Below are positions 33,866 to 46,019 of a stretch of DNA of 64,000 nt, one piece after another. How positions within the stretch are numbered: the first letter of the stretch is position 1; each line of letters starts with the position of its first letter. The notes under the pieces are model-generated. The model had not been told where the DNA came from and searched no databases. It saw only the letters and a list, made by a program, of their open reading frames with translations. Source of the stretch: Chamaecrista fasciculata (taxonomy: Eukaryota > Streptophyta > Magnoliopsida > Fabales > Fabaceae). The stretch spans positions 1 to 64,000 of the forward strand of contig QANZ01017888.1 of NCBI GenBank assembly GCA_003254925.1. The letters are read 5' to 3'. Position numbers and translations under genes: made by a program.

Positions 33866-34420
33866 GTTATTAAAACATCTCAAAACACCACATGGCTCCA
33901 CTGAGAACTTTGTTGTATTGAGAAAAAGCCCTTCATGCCAAAGATTTTGTTTAGCAATTCCAAAAGTATGCTGAATTTTCTGTTTGAAACAATTTCAAGA
34001 TTCTGGGCTTCTTCATGCATGATGGAAATGTCTAACATAATTTATTCATCTGCCTACAACGTAACTACCCCATCATGTTTTTCTTATTGCAATTTTACAA
34101 ATGTTTTTATTTTATTATTATTTTTTATTTACTTTCAAACCCAGAAAGGAAAACCAGCTTTAAGAATCATGCATTCAGGTTTGGGAAAATGGTTGCAACA
34201 ATCACAAGTGCATTTTGATGATTCTATTTTGTAGTCTGAACCACATGACTCGTATAATTTGCACTTCATCGTGATGACTTGTGATGAGAATGGAATTGAG
34301 TTTGACCAATTTTATTTCTCAATCAGAAATCATAATTTTTGCATTATAAGATAACTAGTTAATTCAAGCAAATCAATATGAATTAAAAAAGGGTCAATAT
34401 TGTTATTTTAATTTCTTATA

Positions 34421-35535
34421 GAGAAAATCTACTAGTTAGTCCCTGAATTTATACCGAGTCAACTAACTTATCCTTGAATAATCAAAATATAATACTCAAT
34501 CCCTGAATTATTGTAATTTGTCAACGATTTGGGCCTTGAGTGAAATTCAGAGACCAAATAGTATAAATATAGTACAAGTTTAAGGACCAAAAAATATAAA
34601 ATTAGTTCAAATTTATGAACCAAATAGTATTAATTTAGTACAAATTTCAGGACAAAGTTATAAAATTATTTCAAATTCAGGGATCAAATAGTATTAATTA
34701 TTACAAATGTACAAAGTAAAAAGTATAAAATTAGTTCAAATTCAAGGATCAAATCGTCATTAGAGATCAAATGACTGATAATTGAAATATTTCAGGGATG
34801 ACAAAAGTATTGTTGGTACCCCTAACGTATGGGGCCATTTTCAATTATACCCGCAACGTTTTTTTTGGTTAATTATACCCACAACGTTTCACATTTGAGT
34901 CAATTATACCACAACCTCTAACTAATTACAGAATAGTCCAAAATGTTTGTCATGTTTAACAAAAAGATTTTAGAAGCCATTAACAACCCTCATTCTCTTA
35001 CCCTAAAACATCACCACCATACTTCATTGTCGCCGTCCACTCTGTCCTCGTTTCCGTCGACATGGTCCTTCTCACCGTTGTCCTCAACTTCTTGATCTCC
35101 CCTAAATTACGTCGTTGTCAATTATACTGCCATCAGAGATTGTGTGTTAATGCCAGAAACTAGAGCTATTGGTATTTCTGCTAGATTTCTCTGTAGTCGA
35201 GGCTCACCGGCGAGTTTGTAGGGTTGCTGAAACTGTGAAAAATAGAGAGGAGAGATTTTTCGGGTTTTTCAACTGTAAGGACCAGTTCGTTAAAGATGAC
35301 GAACATTCTAGTTTGTTTTGTAATTAGTTAGGGACTTGTGTGAAAGAACAATCCTAAGAGAATGAAAGATTTTTAAATAATGGAAACTTAAGGACCTTAA
35401 AGCAATAAAAAATGTCGGGTTGTGGTATAATTGACTCAAATGTGAAACATTGGGGGTACCGACAGTACTTTTACCTTCAGGGATCAAATCGTGTATTTCG
35501 ATTATGCAGGGACTGATTTGATCGTAAGTTTTCTC
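34421..35535. mobile_element. Fold-back element with 9-bp target duplication (outer of nested pair)
   Basis: The ends 'gagaaaatct' and 'aagttttctc' are inverted. The identical 9-mer 'tttcttata' flanks it at 34412-34420 and 35536-35544. Inner arms of 'tagtccctgaattta' type recur inverted. A 9-bp duplication fits a Mutator-like origin. It is interrupted by a second element at 34800-35475. No transposase was seen. Confidence 0.82.
34800..35475. mobile_element. Mutator-like non-autonomous element nested in the preceding one
   Basis: The terminal arms 'gacaaaagtattgttggtac' and (right, reverse complement) 'ggtaaaagtactgtcggtac' are followed inward by inverted 'aattata-ccc' blocks. The identical 9-mer 'ttcagggat' lies at 34791-34799 and 35476-35484. 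A less AT-rich core (about 34990-35280) is shared with the larger element at 35722-38372 and may be captured host sequence. No gene was identified in it. Confidence 0.85.
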
Positions 35536-35721
35536 TTTCTTATACTTCAAATTTCTAATAGTAGAAAAACTGCCTTTTATATATGTGCAAATATCTATCT
35601 ATCTTCTTAGACTTTTTTTAGCTAATTTACGTTCATTTAAGAGTCTTTTGGACCTTTTACAAGAAAAAGAACTTAAAGAAGTCTTTTGGACCAATGAAAA
35701 GATTTATTATAAATTAATAAT

Positions 35722-38372
35722 GGCAAAAGTATTGTAGGTATCCCCAATATATGAGGTTATTTTCAATTATACCTCAAACGTTTTTTTTGTCAATTATACC
35801 CCAAAGGTTTCACATTTGAGTAAATTATATCCTAACCCCTAACTAATTACAGAATAGTCCATAATGTTTGTCATCTTTAATAAATAAGTCCTTGAAGCTA
35901 TTAACAACCCTCCTCTTCTTACCCTAAAACATCACTATCACACTTCATCGACGTCGTCCACTCTGTTCTCGTTTACATTGACATTGTCCTTCTCGTCATC
36001 GTCCTCAGCTTCCTGGTCTCCCCTAAATTACGCCGTTCCCATTCCTTTTCCTTTCCCAAATTCAGCAAGTGCAAATCTAATTATCAAAGCAATAGAAAGG
36101 ATCAATATGCTCATGATCATGTTAGAAAAATTATATTATATATTGGGCTCACATTAATTGTCTAAAGTATTTTATTTGTTTTAATAAAATAAATGGATTG
36201 ATAGATGGTCCAATAAAAGAGAAGTCCAAAGTATAAAGTAATCACTTGGGCTTTAGCACACATTATATTAAAAGTCTAACATGTGGCTAAGTGTATGCTT
36301 TTTAGGGTTTTACTGAAGCCTGTGATGGGAAGGCCCAGTAAGACAAATATACATATAGGCTAGGTCCCCTCTCTAACCCTAACGCTAAGTGAGCCACCCA
36401 TTAGAGTCACTACACAACTAAAGGGCTAAGGGTATAGATCGGAAGACCTAGTTCTCGGAGTTTTGATCTGAGGATGGATGAATGAAGTACACTCTCTATT
36501 GTTTTTAGTTTCAATGTTCCAACATCCCAATTGGCTCGATTAAAGTTGCTTCCGCTCTTACAGTTTATGCTTACATTATCACGTGGTCCAATAAAAGAGA
36601 AGTCCAAAGTATAAAGTAATCACTTGGGCTTTAGCACACATTATATTAAAAGTCTAACATGTGGTTAAGTGTATGCCTTATAGGGTTTTACTGAAACCTG
36701 TGGTGGGAAGGCCCAGTAAGACAAATATACATATAGTCTAGGTCCCCTCTCTAACCCTAACGCTAAGTGAGCCACCCATTAGAGCCACTACACAACTAAA
36801 GGGCTAAGGGTATAGATCGGAAGATCTAGTTCTCGGAGTTTTGATCTGAGGATGGATGAATGAAGTACACTCTCTATTGTTTTTAGTTTCAATGTTCCAA
36901 CATCCCAATTGGCTCGATTAAAGTTGCTTTCGCTCTTACAGTTTATGCTTACATTATCACGTGGTCCAATAAAAGAGAAGTCCAAAGTATAAAGTAATCA
37001 CTTGGGCTTTAGCACACATTATATTAAAAGTCTAACATGTGGCTAAGTGTATGCCTTATAGGGTTTTACTGAAACCTGTGGTGGGAAGGCCCAGTAAGAC
37101 AAATATACATATAGTCTAGGTCCCCTCTCTAACCCTAACGCTAAGTGAGCCACCCATTAGAGCCACTACACAACTAAAGGGCTAAGGGTATAGATCGGAA
37201 GATCTAGTTCTCGGAGTTTTGATCTGAGGATGGATGAATGAAGTACACTCTCTATTGTTTTTAGTTTCATTGTTCCAACATCCCAATTGACTCGATTAAA
37301 GTTGCTTCCGCTGTTACAGTTTATGCTTACATGTACATTATCACTTGGTCCAATAAAAGAGAAGTCCAAAGTATAAAGTAATCACTTGGGCTTTAGCACA
37401 CATTATATTAACAGTCTAGCATGTGGCTAAGTGTATGTCTTTTAGGGTTTTACTGAAGCCTGTGATGGGAAGGCCTAGTAAGACAAATATACATATAGGC
37501 TAGGACCCCTCTCTAACCCTAACGTTAAGTGGGCTACCCATTAGAGCCGCTACACAACTAAAGGGCTAAGGGTATAGCGAGGAAGACCTAGTTCTTGGAG
37601 TTTTGATCTGAGGATGGATGAATCAAGTACGCTCTCTATTGTTTTTAGTTTCAATGTTCCAACATCCCAATTGGCTCGATTAAAGTTGCTTCCGCTTACA
37701 GTTACGCTTACAAATCAAAGACAAAACAACAACGAGCCTTCCAAATATACCAACACACAAAACCAATACAACATTTGAAAAAATCATCCTCGTTTACGTC
37801 GACATGGTCCTTCTTGTCGTCATCCTCAGCTTCTTGGTCTCCCCTAAATTCCTTTTTTCCTTCTCTTACAATTGCCTCTCTCACCTATCTTCTCTATTTT
37901 GCCTCTCTCTCTAAAAATATTTTGAAGTTACTTTACTTCTCAATTTCGATGACCACGGCAACACCGTCACCGGAGATTTTTTTTTTAACGCTGGGAGCTA
38001 GAGCTATTGGTATTTCTACACGATTTCTCTATATTTGGGACTCACCGGCGAGTTTGTGTGTGGTTGTCGGAACAGAGAAAAATAGAGGGGAGAGATTTTT
38101 CGAGTTTCTCAATCGTAAGGACCTGTTCATTAAAAATGACAAACATTCTGGATTGTTCTGTAATTAGTTAGGTACTCATGTGAAAGAAAAATCTTGAGAA
38201 AATGGAGGATTTCTAAATATTGGAAACTTAAGGACCTTAAAACAAAAAATTGCCAGGTTGATGTATAATTGACTCAAATGTGAAACGTTGGGGATATAAT
38301 TAACAAGAAAAAATTATTGAAAATATATCTTAAAATAACCCCATACGTTAGAGGTACCAACAATACTTTTGC
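35722..38372. mobile_element. Second Mutator-like element, split by a tandem array
   Basis: The left end 'ggcaaaagtattgtaggtat' and the right end 'gtaccaacaatacttttgc' are inverted and match the 34800-35475 family. The shared core occurs in two parts, 35930-36040 and 37785-38130, separated by the array at 36119-37716. No target duplication was found. The long open frame at 37775-38167 is Ser/Leu-rich and not recognised. Confidence 0.7.
36119..37716 (+). repeat. Four-copy tandem array, 378-bp unit
   Basis: The unit marker 'ggtccaataaaagagaagtc' recurs at 36207, 36585, 36963 and 37347, giving periods of 378, 378 and 384. Units 2 and 3 are nearly identical and share variants such as 'gaaacctgtggtggg'. 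Units 1 and 4 share 'gaagcctgtgatggg', so the middle pair arose by a later duplication. An extra lead-in (36119-36206) starts 'tgttagaaaaattatatt', which looks like the start of an LTR. A solo LTR or TRIM that was then tandemly amplified is possible. There is no coding capacity. Confidence 0.88.
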
Positions 38373-39460
38373 GAAACTCAAATTTTAGCAGGGAAAGGAC
38401 CATATCAAATTCTCTTCCAAACTGATCCATTAACACTGTATGCGACGAAATTGACATTGAAATTCGACCATGAGCTGAATAATAGGCACTAAAAACTGTG
38501 AAGTCACCATGTTTAATAAATCTCGCCACACTAAAGCATCTTCTTTAATTAGAAGAGAAAAATGAAGGAATGGAGAGAATGCCTTGCAATTCCGCTTGTT
38601 AAAGAACCAAATGCAATTGTTCCAAATTCCAGCAGCAATCAATAAGATCATTGATGAATAAAATATTGTTTAGATTGTTATATATATTAATTTTATTGTG
38701 TGGAGACTAATATATTATTGACTTATTGTTATAACTTGTAAAAAAATAATTTTAAGTTTCGTTTCATTTTTTTTCATAATTTCCTAGTTATATCAAGTTA
38801 ATTTTTGTTACATTTTTATTATTTATTGAAATTAATTTTGAATTCTATTTAATAATTTGAAACCATTTTTTTTTGCCACAATTTGTTTAAATATATGGCA
38901 TATATTTTAGTACCAATTTGAGTATTTGACCAATTTAATTCAAAAATAAAATGAGCAGGGACACTGATACGAATACGGGACACGAAACAGACACGCACAC
39001 GGACACTAAATCTCCCACCCCAAACCCTCTTCTTGCAAGATCGGCGACGTCACCATTGCCGTTATCCTCTGCTCCCTTGATGTCGTTGTCGTTTCCACCT
39101 TCGTCTATTTTCGACGGCGGAAGTGCAATTTGTGAGATCAAAGAATTTTTATAGTGTAGATTACGAGATATTAGAGTAGTATTTGAGGTTTTTTGTGTTT
39201 CAGATTGAATTTTAAATTAGTTTTAGAATTGTACTAAAAGATTTTAGAATAAAAATTTTAGAAATTGGTAAGCCAATAATTTTGAATTTTAGTGTAAAAA
39301 TTTAAGAGCAAAAAAATTAAATTCTTTTTTTGACATTTTATATTCGCACTACGATACAACACCACCTTAGAATAAGAACCAAAAGAAATTAGAGATAAAA
39401 TTTTCAAAACCAAATTACATATTGCAGCCTACTCAACGCCACAAAGCTACCCATATAAAT
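38373..39460. other. Intergenic stretch, no gene recognised
   Basis: AT-rich. A short run of 'gacacg' phrases at 38957-39005 resembles one at about 60835-60890 in inverted orientation and may be a shared transposon fragment. Confidence 0.35.
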
Positions 39461-39466
39461 TTTGTA

Positions 39467-40041
39467 GACAAAACACTCTTTCGTGCCCCTAACGTTTGCA
39501 GCGATTTTCAATTATGCCCCTAATGTTTCATTTGTGTCAGCTGTGCCCCCAATGTGAAACATTAGTTTCAATTATGCCCCCAATTTCAATCATCCACAAA
39601 AAAAAAACACCGTTTTTGCACGATTTGAGCTCGATTTTGATCAGATTTCATATGAGTTTTATTTTACGGACATCACAAACTTGATTCTTTGGATCAATTT
39701 CAAAGATTAAGCTCAAAATAGCCCCAAATCCGAAGAAAATCGGACCCGATGAACCCCAAAGAGGACCAAAACGAAATGCAGCAAAACGAAGCATTTTTCT
39801 CAAAATTTCCATGTGCAAAATGATCCTTAGGAGCCGAAATTGAGTACTCATAAAATCATTTATCAAAACAAACTGAAATGAACACGAATCGAAGTTCAAA
39901 AGTTTCGAAAAACGGTACACTAACGTGGGTGGGGGCATAATTGAAACTAAGGTCATTGGGGGCACAACTGATACAAATAAAACGTTAGGGGCATAACTGA
40001 AAATCACCGCAAACGTTAGGGGCACGACAGGGTGTTTTGCC
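39467..40041. mobile_element. MITE with 'gcaaaacac-ctgtcgtgcccc' arms
   Basis: The left 'gacaaaacactctttcgtgc' and the right 'gcacgacagggtgttttgcc' are inverted. The next blocks 'cccctaacgttt' and 'aaacgttaggggc' are also inverted. The flanks 39457-39466 and 40042-40051 are a 10-mer with one mismatch, a likely target duplication. There is no coding capacity. Confidence 0.75.
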
Positions 40042-41586
40042 AAAATTTGTATAAAAACTCTTATTTCTAAAATTGTAAGTTTTTAGGGACTCTTTTGAAA
40101 GAATCTAATGAATCTGGGCCATTCCACAAATACAAGTTCTTGAGTCACTGAAACTTAATAGCATACAGCTCCCTCTGTTTTGTTCCCATTTTCCTACCCC
40201 TTCGCCATTGCTCCATCCAAGTCGCCACCACCTGCTCAGCCACCTCTCGCCGCCGCACGCCGACGAGCCACCGTCAGCCAACACCATCGTTCTTCTTCTT
40301 CCTTTTCTCTCTTGGTACACTTTCTCCTCCATTTCTTCAATTTTGTTCCTATTCTCGAAATATATGGGAATCTCTGATATTTGCTTCGATTCTCTAGTAT
40401 TTCCTTGTTGTTTTGTGATGCTTTAAACATTCCTAATGCTTGGTACAAGGCTTGACTCCATATGTATGAATTTTGGACCCGATAGAAAATTTAGGGCACA
40501 CTTTAAATTGGAGTTTTTGTCAGATCTTTCTTGTTTCTTGAAATTGTGGTTTTAATAAACTATTTTGAGGATAATAAGTGGTTTTACATCATTTAGTTGA
40601 TACTTGGTCTCACTTTAGGTGTGTTTTGGACCCGATAAATTTGAAAACATACTTGAATTCGAAATTTTTGTTTAAACACTTATATTCTATTGAGTTTAAT
40701 GGTTCTAATGAGATGGTATGATGATATTAAAGGGTTCTATAGTATTGGTTTGAATTTAGGAAGTGTATTTTGAAATTTGAAGTTTTGAGACAAACCTTTA
40801 AAGTTGCAATTTGGTCCCTAGAGGTGATTTTGATGGTTTTGATGAGTGAAATGGATGTCTTGGGAACTATGGAAGAACTTCATAACATATTCTTGTATTT
40901 AAATTGTGGAAAACAAAATGTGCAAATTTGACTTGAAAGAGTGAAAATGTCAAGTTTGTGAGATTGACTCTAGTCATTAGTTGTGAAACTTGTTTGTGAA
41001 TCTATTTTAAACTTATAGTTTTCAAACATTATTAAAGCTCCCAAATTAATACCCAAGCCTTTTGTTAGTTCTTGGTTAGGTGATAGATTCTAGGTGGGAG
41101 TTACTAAGGGTTAAGATAGATGTTAAGAAGTGGGTGGCTTGTGAGAAGCTATCTTTAGCTTTTGTGAAGAGTTAGACCTTCAGGTCATTTAAAAGTCAAT
41201 TCTTGAATTGTGTAATTAAGTCATTGTTTGTGAATGTGTTTATAGATTCACCTACATTGATCGTCGGTCGGAAAGCTAAAAGGTGTAGTTATTCATCCTC
41301 TGGATTGAGGTGGGTGACTTTCTTATCCTAGCCCCACTTGAGGGTTTGTTTGCTATATGGTAATGTGTGCATGGTAACTAATTATTTTGTTAATATTTGT
41401 CTGGACTTGAGAAATTCTAGTGTTCTTGTATTTGATTCTAAATCCTCTTGAATGACGTCGATATAACTAGCTAAATTAAGGATGTGAGGGCACTTGCTTA
41501 CTTGAACTTTAGTGGTTATGCTGACGATGGTAATTATTATTCGATAAAGTGTGTTGTTGCCATTGGTTATTGGATTTGCTTGTGAT

Positions 41587-42040
41587 TGTGTATGCTGTGT
41601 GCGATCTTGATGTGTGAGATTATGTTGTGTGAGTTTCCCACTGGTTAAGATAATGTTGTGTGCGATTCCAATGGATGAGATGACATTGTGTGCGTTCCCA
41701 CGGGTCAAGATAATGCTGTGTGCGATCTCGATGGGTGAGATGACACTGTGTGCGTTCCCACGAATTGAAATAATGTTGTGTGTGATTCCGATGGGTGAGA
41801 TGACGTTGTGTGCGTTCCCACGGGTCAAGATAATGCTGTGTGCAATCTCGATGGGTAAGATGATGCTGTGTGCGTTCCCACGAGTTGAAATAATGTTGTG
41901 TGTGATTCTGCTGTGTGCGATTCCGATGGGTAAGAGGACGTTGTGTGCATTCCCACGGGTCAAGATGATGCTATGTGCGATCTCGATGGGTGAGGTGATG
42001 CTGTGTGCGTTCCCCACGGAATAAGATCATGCTGCATGCA
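41587..42040 (+). repeat. Minisatellite, 60-bp period
   Basis: About seven copies of a 60-bp unit run from 41587 to 42040, each made of two related 30-bp halves around 'gtgtgcgttcccacg' and 'gtgtgcgatctcgatgg'. Alternate units carry 'cgggtcaagata' or 'cgaattgaaata', giving a 120-bp higher order. Because 60 is a multiple of three, both strands stay open over about 135-210 codons by chance. Confidence 0.9.
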
Positions 42041-43083
42041 TTCCGGTGGGTTGATGGTTGGAATGATGCCAATTAAGTTGTTATGGTGTTTTCGGATACC
42101 TTATAGGTAGATATTATTGATGTAGTTGACGTCTGGTGATTTATAAACTTATACAAACTCCTTTTTCAACAAATAGTACTTTCACTTTCAATCGATGCTT
42201 TCAAGAATGTATTTCTCTCTATTAGATTAGTTTTTTTTAAAATGACTTTCCAAAACGATATTTCTAATATCTGAAAGAGTATGATTTGAAGGAGATCTAC
42301 ATTTCTATTGTCACTATTTCTTTATCCAATTTTTAAATCCCTCATGTGTCTTATTTTCGCTCAATGATCTTAAAGAATTTATTTAAAAATTCCTTTTGAA
42401 TTATGAGTTTTGGGTGATTTAAATACTTTATTTTCAAAAAGAAGATTTTTTTCAATTTGTTTTCTATTCCCAAACTTATTTTAACAAAACATAAAACTTT
42501 TGTCATCCTCTCTACTAAACTTTATTTTCTTCTCAAATAAATTCTCAAAGTATGATTCCTTAAAACTTCTTAATTCCATAAGATTTTCTCTTGTATTTTA
42601 AATTCTTTTCAAAGTTTACCAATTTTCTCATAGTTGAGTTTATTCCTATCTTGTTATTATGATACATATTTTAATTGTTGTACTAAGTTGGATTATTTTG
42701 GTTAAATGAATGTTATAATAATTTATTCATTGTTGACGACTGCCGATTTGGTTGGTGACCCCTCTCCCTATGTGGTGATGTCCTGCACCATGACTGGGAT
42801 GGGTTAGTCGCTCACTGAGTTTCGACTCACCCCTCGTTTAATACTTTTAATTACAGGTGCTGGTCAAGTGTCTTCCACTTCGAGAGGGACCTATTCAAAA
42901 GCCCACGTCATTGTTTGTGTGGGTATTTTATTCTTTGAATAAGAATTGTTTAAAATTCTAGACTGTCAGCTCCGCTAGTACTTAGGAAGGGGATTCAGGG
43001 ATTTGTTTGATATTTTGTATGATTCATTGATGTGATAGATTAATGTCGCATTTTATTTTTATTTGATATTGAGACAGTGTTTG

Positions 43084-43241
43084 AAGGGCTGGCTTGGCTT
43101 AGCGGTAAGCTTGCTTGCCGTGGGGTGTGAGGTCGTGGGTTCGAATCAGCCTCTCTGCATTAGAGCAAAGGTAAGATTGCCTAGTGTGTTCCCTTCCCCA
43201 GCACCCCCACCAAGTCGGGACTTGAACTGGGTTGGCCCTTT
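43084..43241 (+). mobile_element. tRNA-derived SINE (family A)
   Basis: It contains an A box 'tggcttagcggtaagc' and a B box 'gtgggttcgaatc'. It is homologous to the inverted copy at 26409-26560. The flanks 43067-43083 and 43242-43258 are a 17-mer with one mismatch, the target duplication. It is inserted in the LTR-like block upstream of the dehydratase gene. Confidence 0.88.
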
Positions 43242-43618
43242 ATTGACACAGTGTTTGCATTTATAGATGATATTCTAAATTGATAAATTGATGGAAGTGT
43301 GCAAGTGAATGATGAATCATGTATGTTTAAGTAATGTTAAGTATAATTGTTTATATTGTGAATCATTATGTTATGTTTTCTTTTATATGGATTGATTGTG
43401 GGTAGGCTTACGGCATGGGATAGACCCATGTTCTTGCCAGTCACATGCTCCCATTTAGGGGGGTTGTGACACGAGCGGTTTTTCGCAGATGAGAAGTCGC
43501 GAGGTCTCAGGCCGTTCCCTACTAATGCTAAGACTGGCAATGGAAGTTGCAAGGTAAAACACACTTCCTCTTTTGCCATACCTTAGTTTCTTTATTTCGA
43601 CACTCTTGTTTCTTCTTC

Positions 43619-45048
43619 ATGCAGTACGTACCCACAACAATTAACATAATTCTTTCACTTTCTAGCAAATCCCAGCCTTTGAGGTGTTTTTCGTCTTCTA
43701 CACCTTCTGTACTTAAGCCTGGGGATGTTTTGACGCAAACGAGAAGCTATACTAATGAAGATGTCCTTCAATACTCCAAGGTTACTCATGATTCTAATCC
43801 TCTGCATTTTGATTCTGACGCTGCACGCAATGTTGGATTTCAAGGACCTCTGGTTCATGGGATGCTCGTTGCGTCCCTCTTTCCTCATATCATCTCCTCA
43901 CATTTTGTAAGTCCCAAGCCAATCCTCTCCATTTTAAGGATTATTACACTTTTCTGAATTTCTCTGTGGTTCAGAAAGAGATTGGAGTGAAAAGAGTAGT
44001 TTCATTTAAGTTTTTCTTAAGTGAAATAATTTGTTTCACTGCAATCTCTAAAACATAAACATGATCAACTCACAATAATCAATGTGAAAATCCTAAAAGG
44101 AAAGAAAAAAGAGTAATTTAAAAAGTATTTAACTACACTTAAAATAAAGAGGAATTTGAAAAGTGAAATACTACTGAATATTTGATTGTTTCTTCAACAT
44201 GAAATCAATTCACATCTTTCATTTATTATATAAACTTTAAAAATGGAGATTTGGTCTCTGTTTTGTCTAATCAATTGAGATACTATTTCAATATGTGTAG
44301 GTATATATATATATATATATATATTCATCCTTGATTCTTTCGTTTCGATGAAGGATTCCTTTCCTGAATAAAAAATGAAATATCGCAAGTGTCTTGGTGT
44401 GTGTTAAAACAATAGTTGAACCTCTTTAAATAGTCTTGAGACTCAGCCATTTTTCTATTTTCAAGTAATGTGAGACTTCCTGTTTTTCAGTCAAACCCAA
44501 CATTAAATACTCCAACAACTATGGGAATTATGTTTACAACTCAGATACATAAAGTCTATGTTTACTCTGATTCTCTAATGCTGTTTGCAGAAAGTAAAAA
44601 ATGAATAGGAATCTGATAACTTTACTGATTTACTTAGTCATTCTTTATGTATAACCATGCTTATCTGAATCTACCTGTTACATTGTCACACTGTTCAAAC
44701 ATAAGCACATTTCTAATGCTACCACATATGTGCAAATTGTAGCCTGGAGCTGTGTATGTATCTCAAAGCTTGAACTTTAAGTTCCCAGTCTATATTGGAG
44801 ATCAGATTATTGGTGAAGTGCAAGCAACTAATGTCAGAGAAAATAAAAATCGATATCTGTAAGTGACTTCACTGTCCTCTTGACATTTTCACATGACCCT
44901 ATAACTTCGCATCTAATTTTCCCTTTGTCATTGTTATATATTCAGTGCAAAGTTCAAGACAAGGTGCTTCAAGAATGGTGAACTTCTTGTTATTGAAGGT
45001 GAAGCTGTGGCTATTTTACAAACCCTGACAATAGAAGTGGCGCACTGA
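43619..45048 (+). CDS. Mitochondrial 3-hydroxyacyl-ACP dehydratase (MaoC/hotdog)
   Basis: The enzyme dehydrates 3-hydroxyacyl-ACP to enoyl-ACP in mitochondrial fatty-acid synthesis. There are three exons, 43619-43906, 44743-44858 and 44946-45048, with good GT/AG sites and closing phases, giving 168 aa. The N-terminal about 38 residues (Ser/Arg-poor-acidic, ending 'CFSSS') suit a mitochondrial presequence. The MaoC core then shows 'SKVTHDSNPLHFD', the family's catalytic Asp/His motif, and 'LVHGMLVASLFPHIISSHF', then 'PVYIGDQIIGEVQA'. It matches the Arabidopsis At5g60335 (mtHD) type from memory. The frame is open further upstream but without an ATG, so the ATG at 43619 is chosen. The LTR-like repeat ends 147 bp before it, so promoter sequence may lie partly in the repeat. 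Confidence 0.88.
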
Positions 45049-46019
45049 AATATATTCACAGGTACGCTTGCCATGCTTACCTTGTTTGAAGAAATATATT
45101 AAAATTTGATTGTTGCTTTTCTTTTTAATTCTTTCATTTTGATTCTGGGTATTGCTCAGGGATTTTATTTTCAATGGAAGTTATATGTTTTCTTAGACTC
45201 TTCTCAAATACTTTAAAATCAAGGTCTTAAATCTTAATCTTTCTCTGATTGTGATGAAAACTCTTGTTTATTTTTACTTTCTGGGTGCGAATTTTTACTG
45301 TAACTAACATCTACCTCAGCTTTAACAATAACATAGAACCCAGTCAACACATTCTACTTTACTACTTTAATGTAACAACCATAGAAACAAGGTAAAATGG
45401 AAGCGTTTGTATTTGAAGTGTCACAAACGTACACGACTCTTTCTTTTAATTGTAAGTGCCTTTTAGGCTAATGAAAGTTAGCATTTGATTGTGATAAGTC
45501 ACTTAGATGTAAACTAATAATAATAGCTTTGACTGTATGGGAACTATCCTGACTTATCAAGCACAACCATTATAGTTAATACAGTGATTGGTAGTATGTT
45601 ACCAACTTTGATATAAATGAACCCTATGAACCATCTGATAGCATATTTTTCTTTAATCCTGGTTTAACATATGTTCATGACCTGAGAAAGAAAGACCTAG
45701 AAGGACAATGACAAGAACAAACTAAAAAGCATAACATTAAAACCCAAGGTAATTAAAATCGAGATCTTACAATGGATCAAAGGAGACACAAAATTGATTG
45801 AATTAAGGATCATAAGATCCTATCATAGTGTACAAAACAAATAAAATATACTTATAATAGCATAAAAATCATTTATAAGCATAAAATTATTCAAGATTTG
45901 TCATATTTCTATAAAATATCTCACAAGTCTTTAAACAATTTTTCATAAAACACCTCATCTTAGTGGAGTGATATTTAATTTTTCATAATACGATAGTAAA
46001 AAGAAAAACAAACAAGGCA
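45049..46019. other. Dehydratase 3' flank and spacer
   Basis: No gene, RNA or complete element recognised; AT-rich. Confidence 0.35.

Larger units (their letters stand above)
40150..43471 (-). mobile_element. Large repeat block ending in 'tgtcac' (LTR-like), probably one element
   Basis: Read on the - strand the block begins 'tgtcacaacccccctaaat' at 43471. The start matches the + strand sequence at 62411 onward in several separate places: the terminal 'tgtcac', 'gtgactggca', 'cgtaagccta', and further in 'gactca-ctgagt'. The TGT start fits an LTR, perhaps a long Gypsy-type LTR, but the opposite end and target duplication are not found, so the family is uncertain. It contains a 60-bp minisatellite (41587-42040) and a SINE (43084-43241). 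No intact open frame is recognised. Confidence 0.5.

Noticed and set aside
36410-37369. Three similar 65-67 codon frames on the - strand
   Set aside because: They are the same chance frame repeated once per 378-bp tandem unit.
36119-37716. CRISPR-like regular repeats
   Set aside because: Plant nuclear DNA; units are 378 bp and contiguous with no short repeats and unique spacers.
37775-38167. 130-codon Ser/Leu-rich frame
   Set aside because: It lies in the core of a Mutator-like element, starts at the array boundary and shows no recognisable domain; kept only as part of that element.
40150-40440. Pro/Ala/Arg-rich frames in several phases near 40180-40426
   Set aside because: Composition resembles a GC-rich leader inside a repeat block; overlapping frames in all phases and no family match.
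41382-42024. Long open frames on both strands (136 and 211 codons)
   Set aside because: They are the translation of a 60-bp minisatellite whose period is a multiple of three; no family resemblance.
43063-43266. 67-codon frame before the dehydratase gene
   Set aside because: It runs across the SINE and its target duplications, so it is not a gene.
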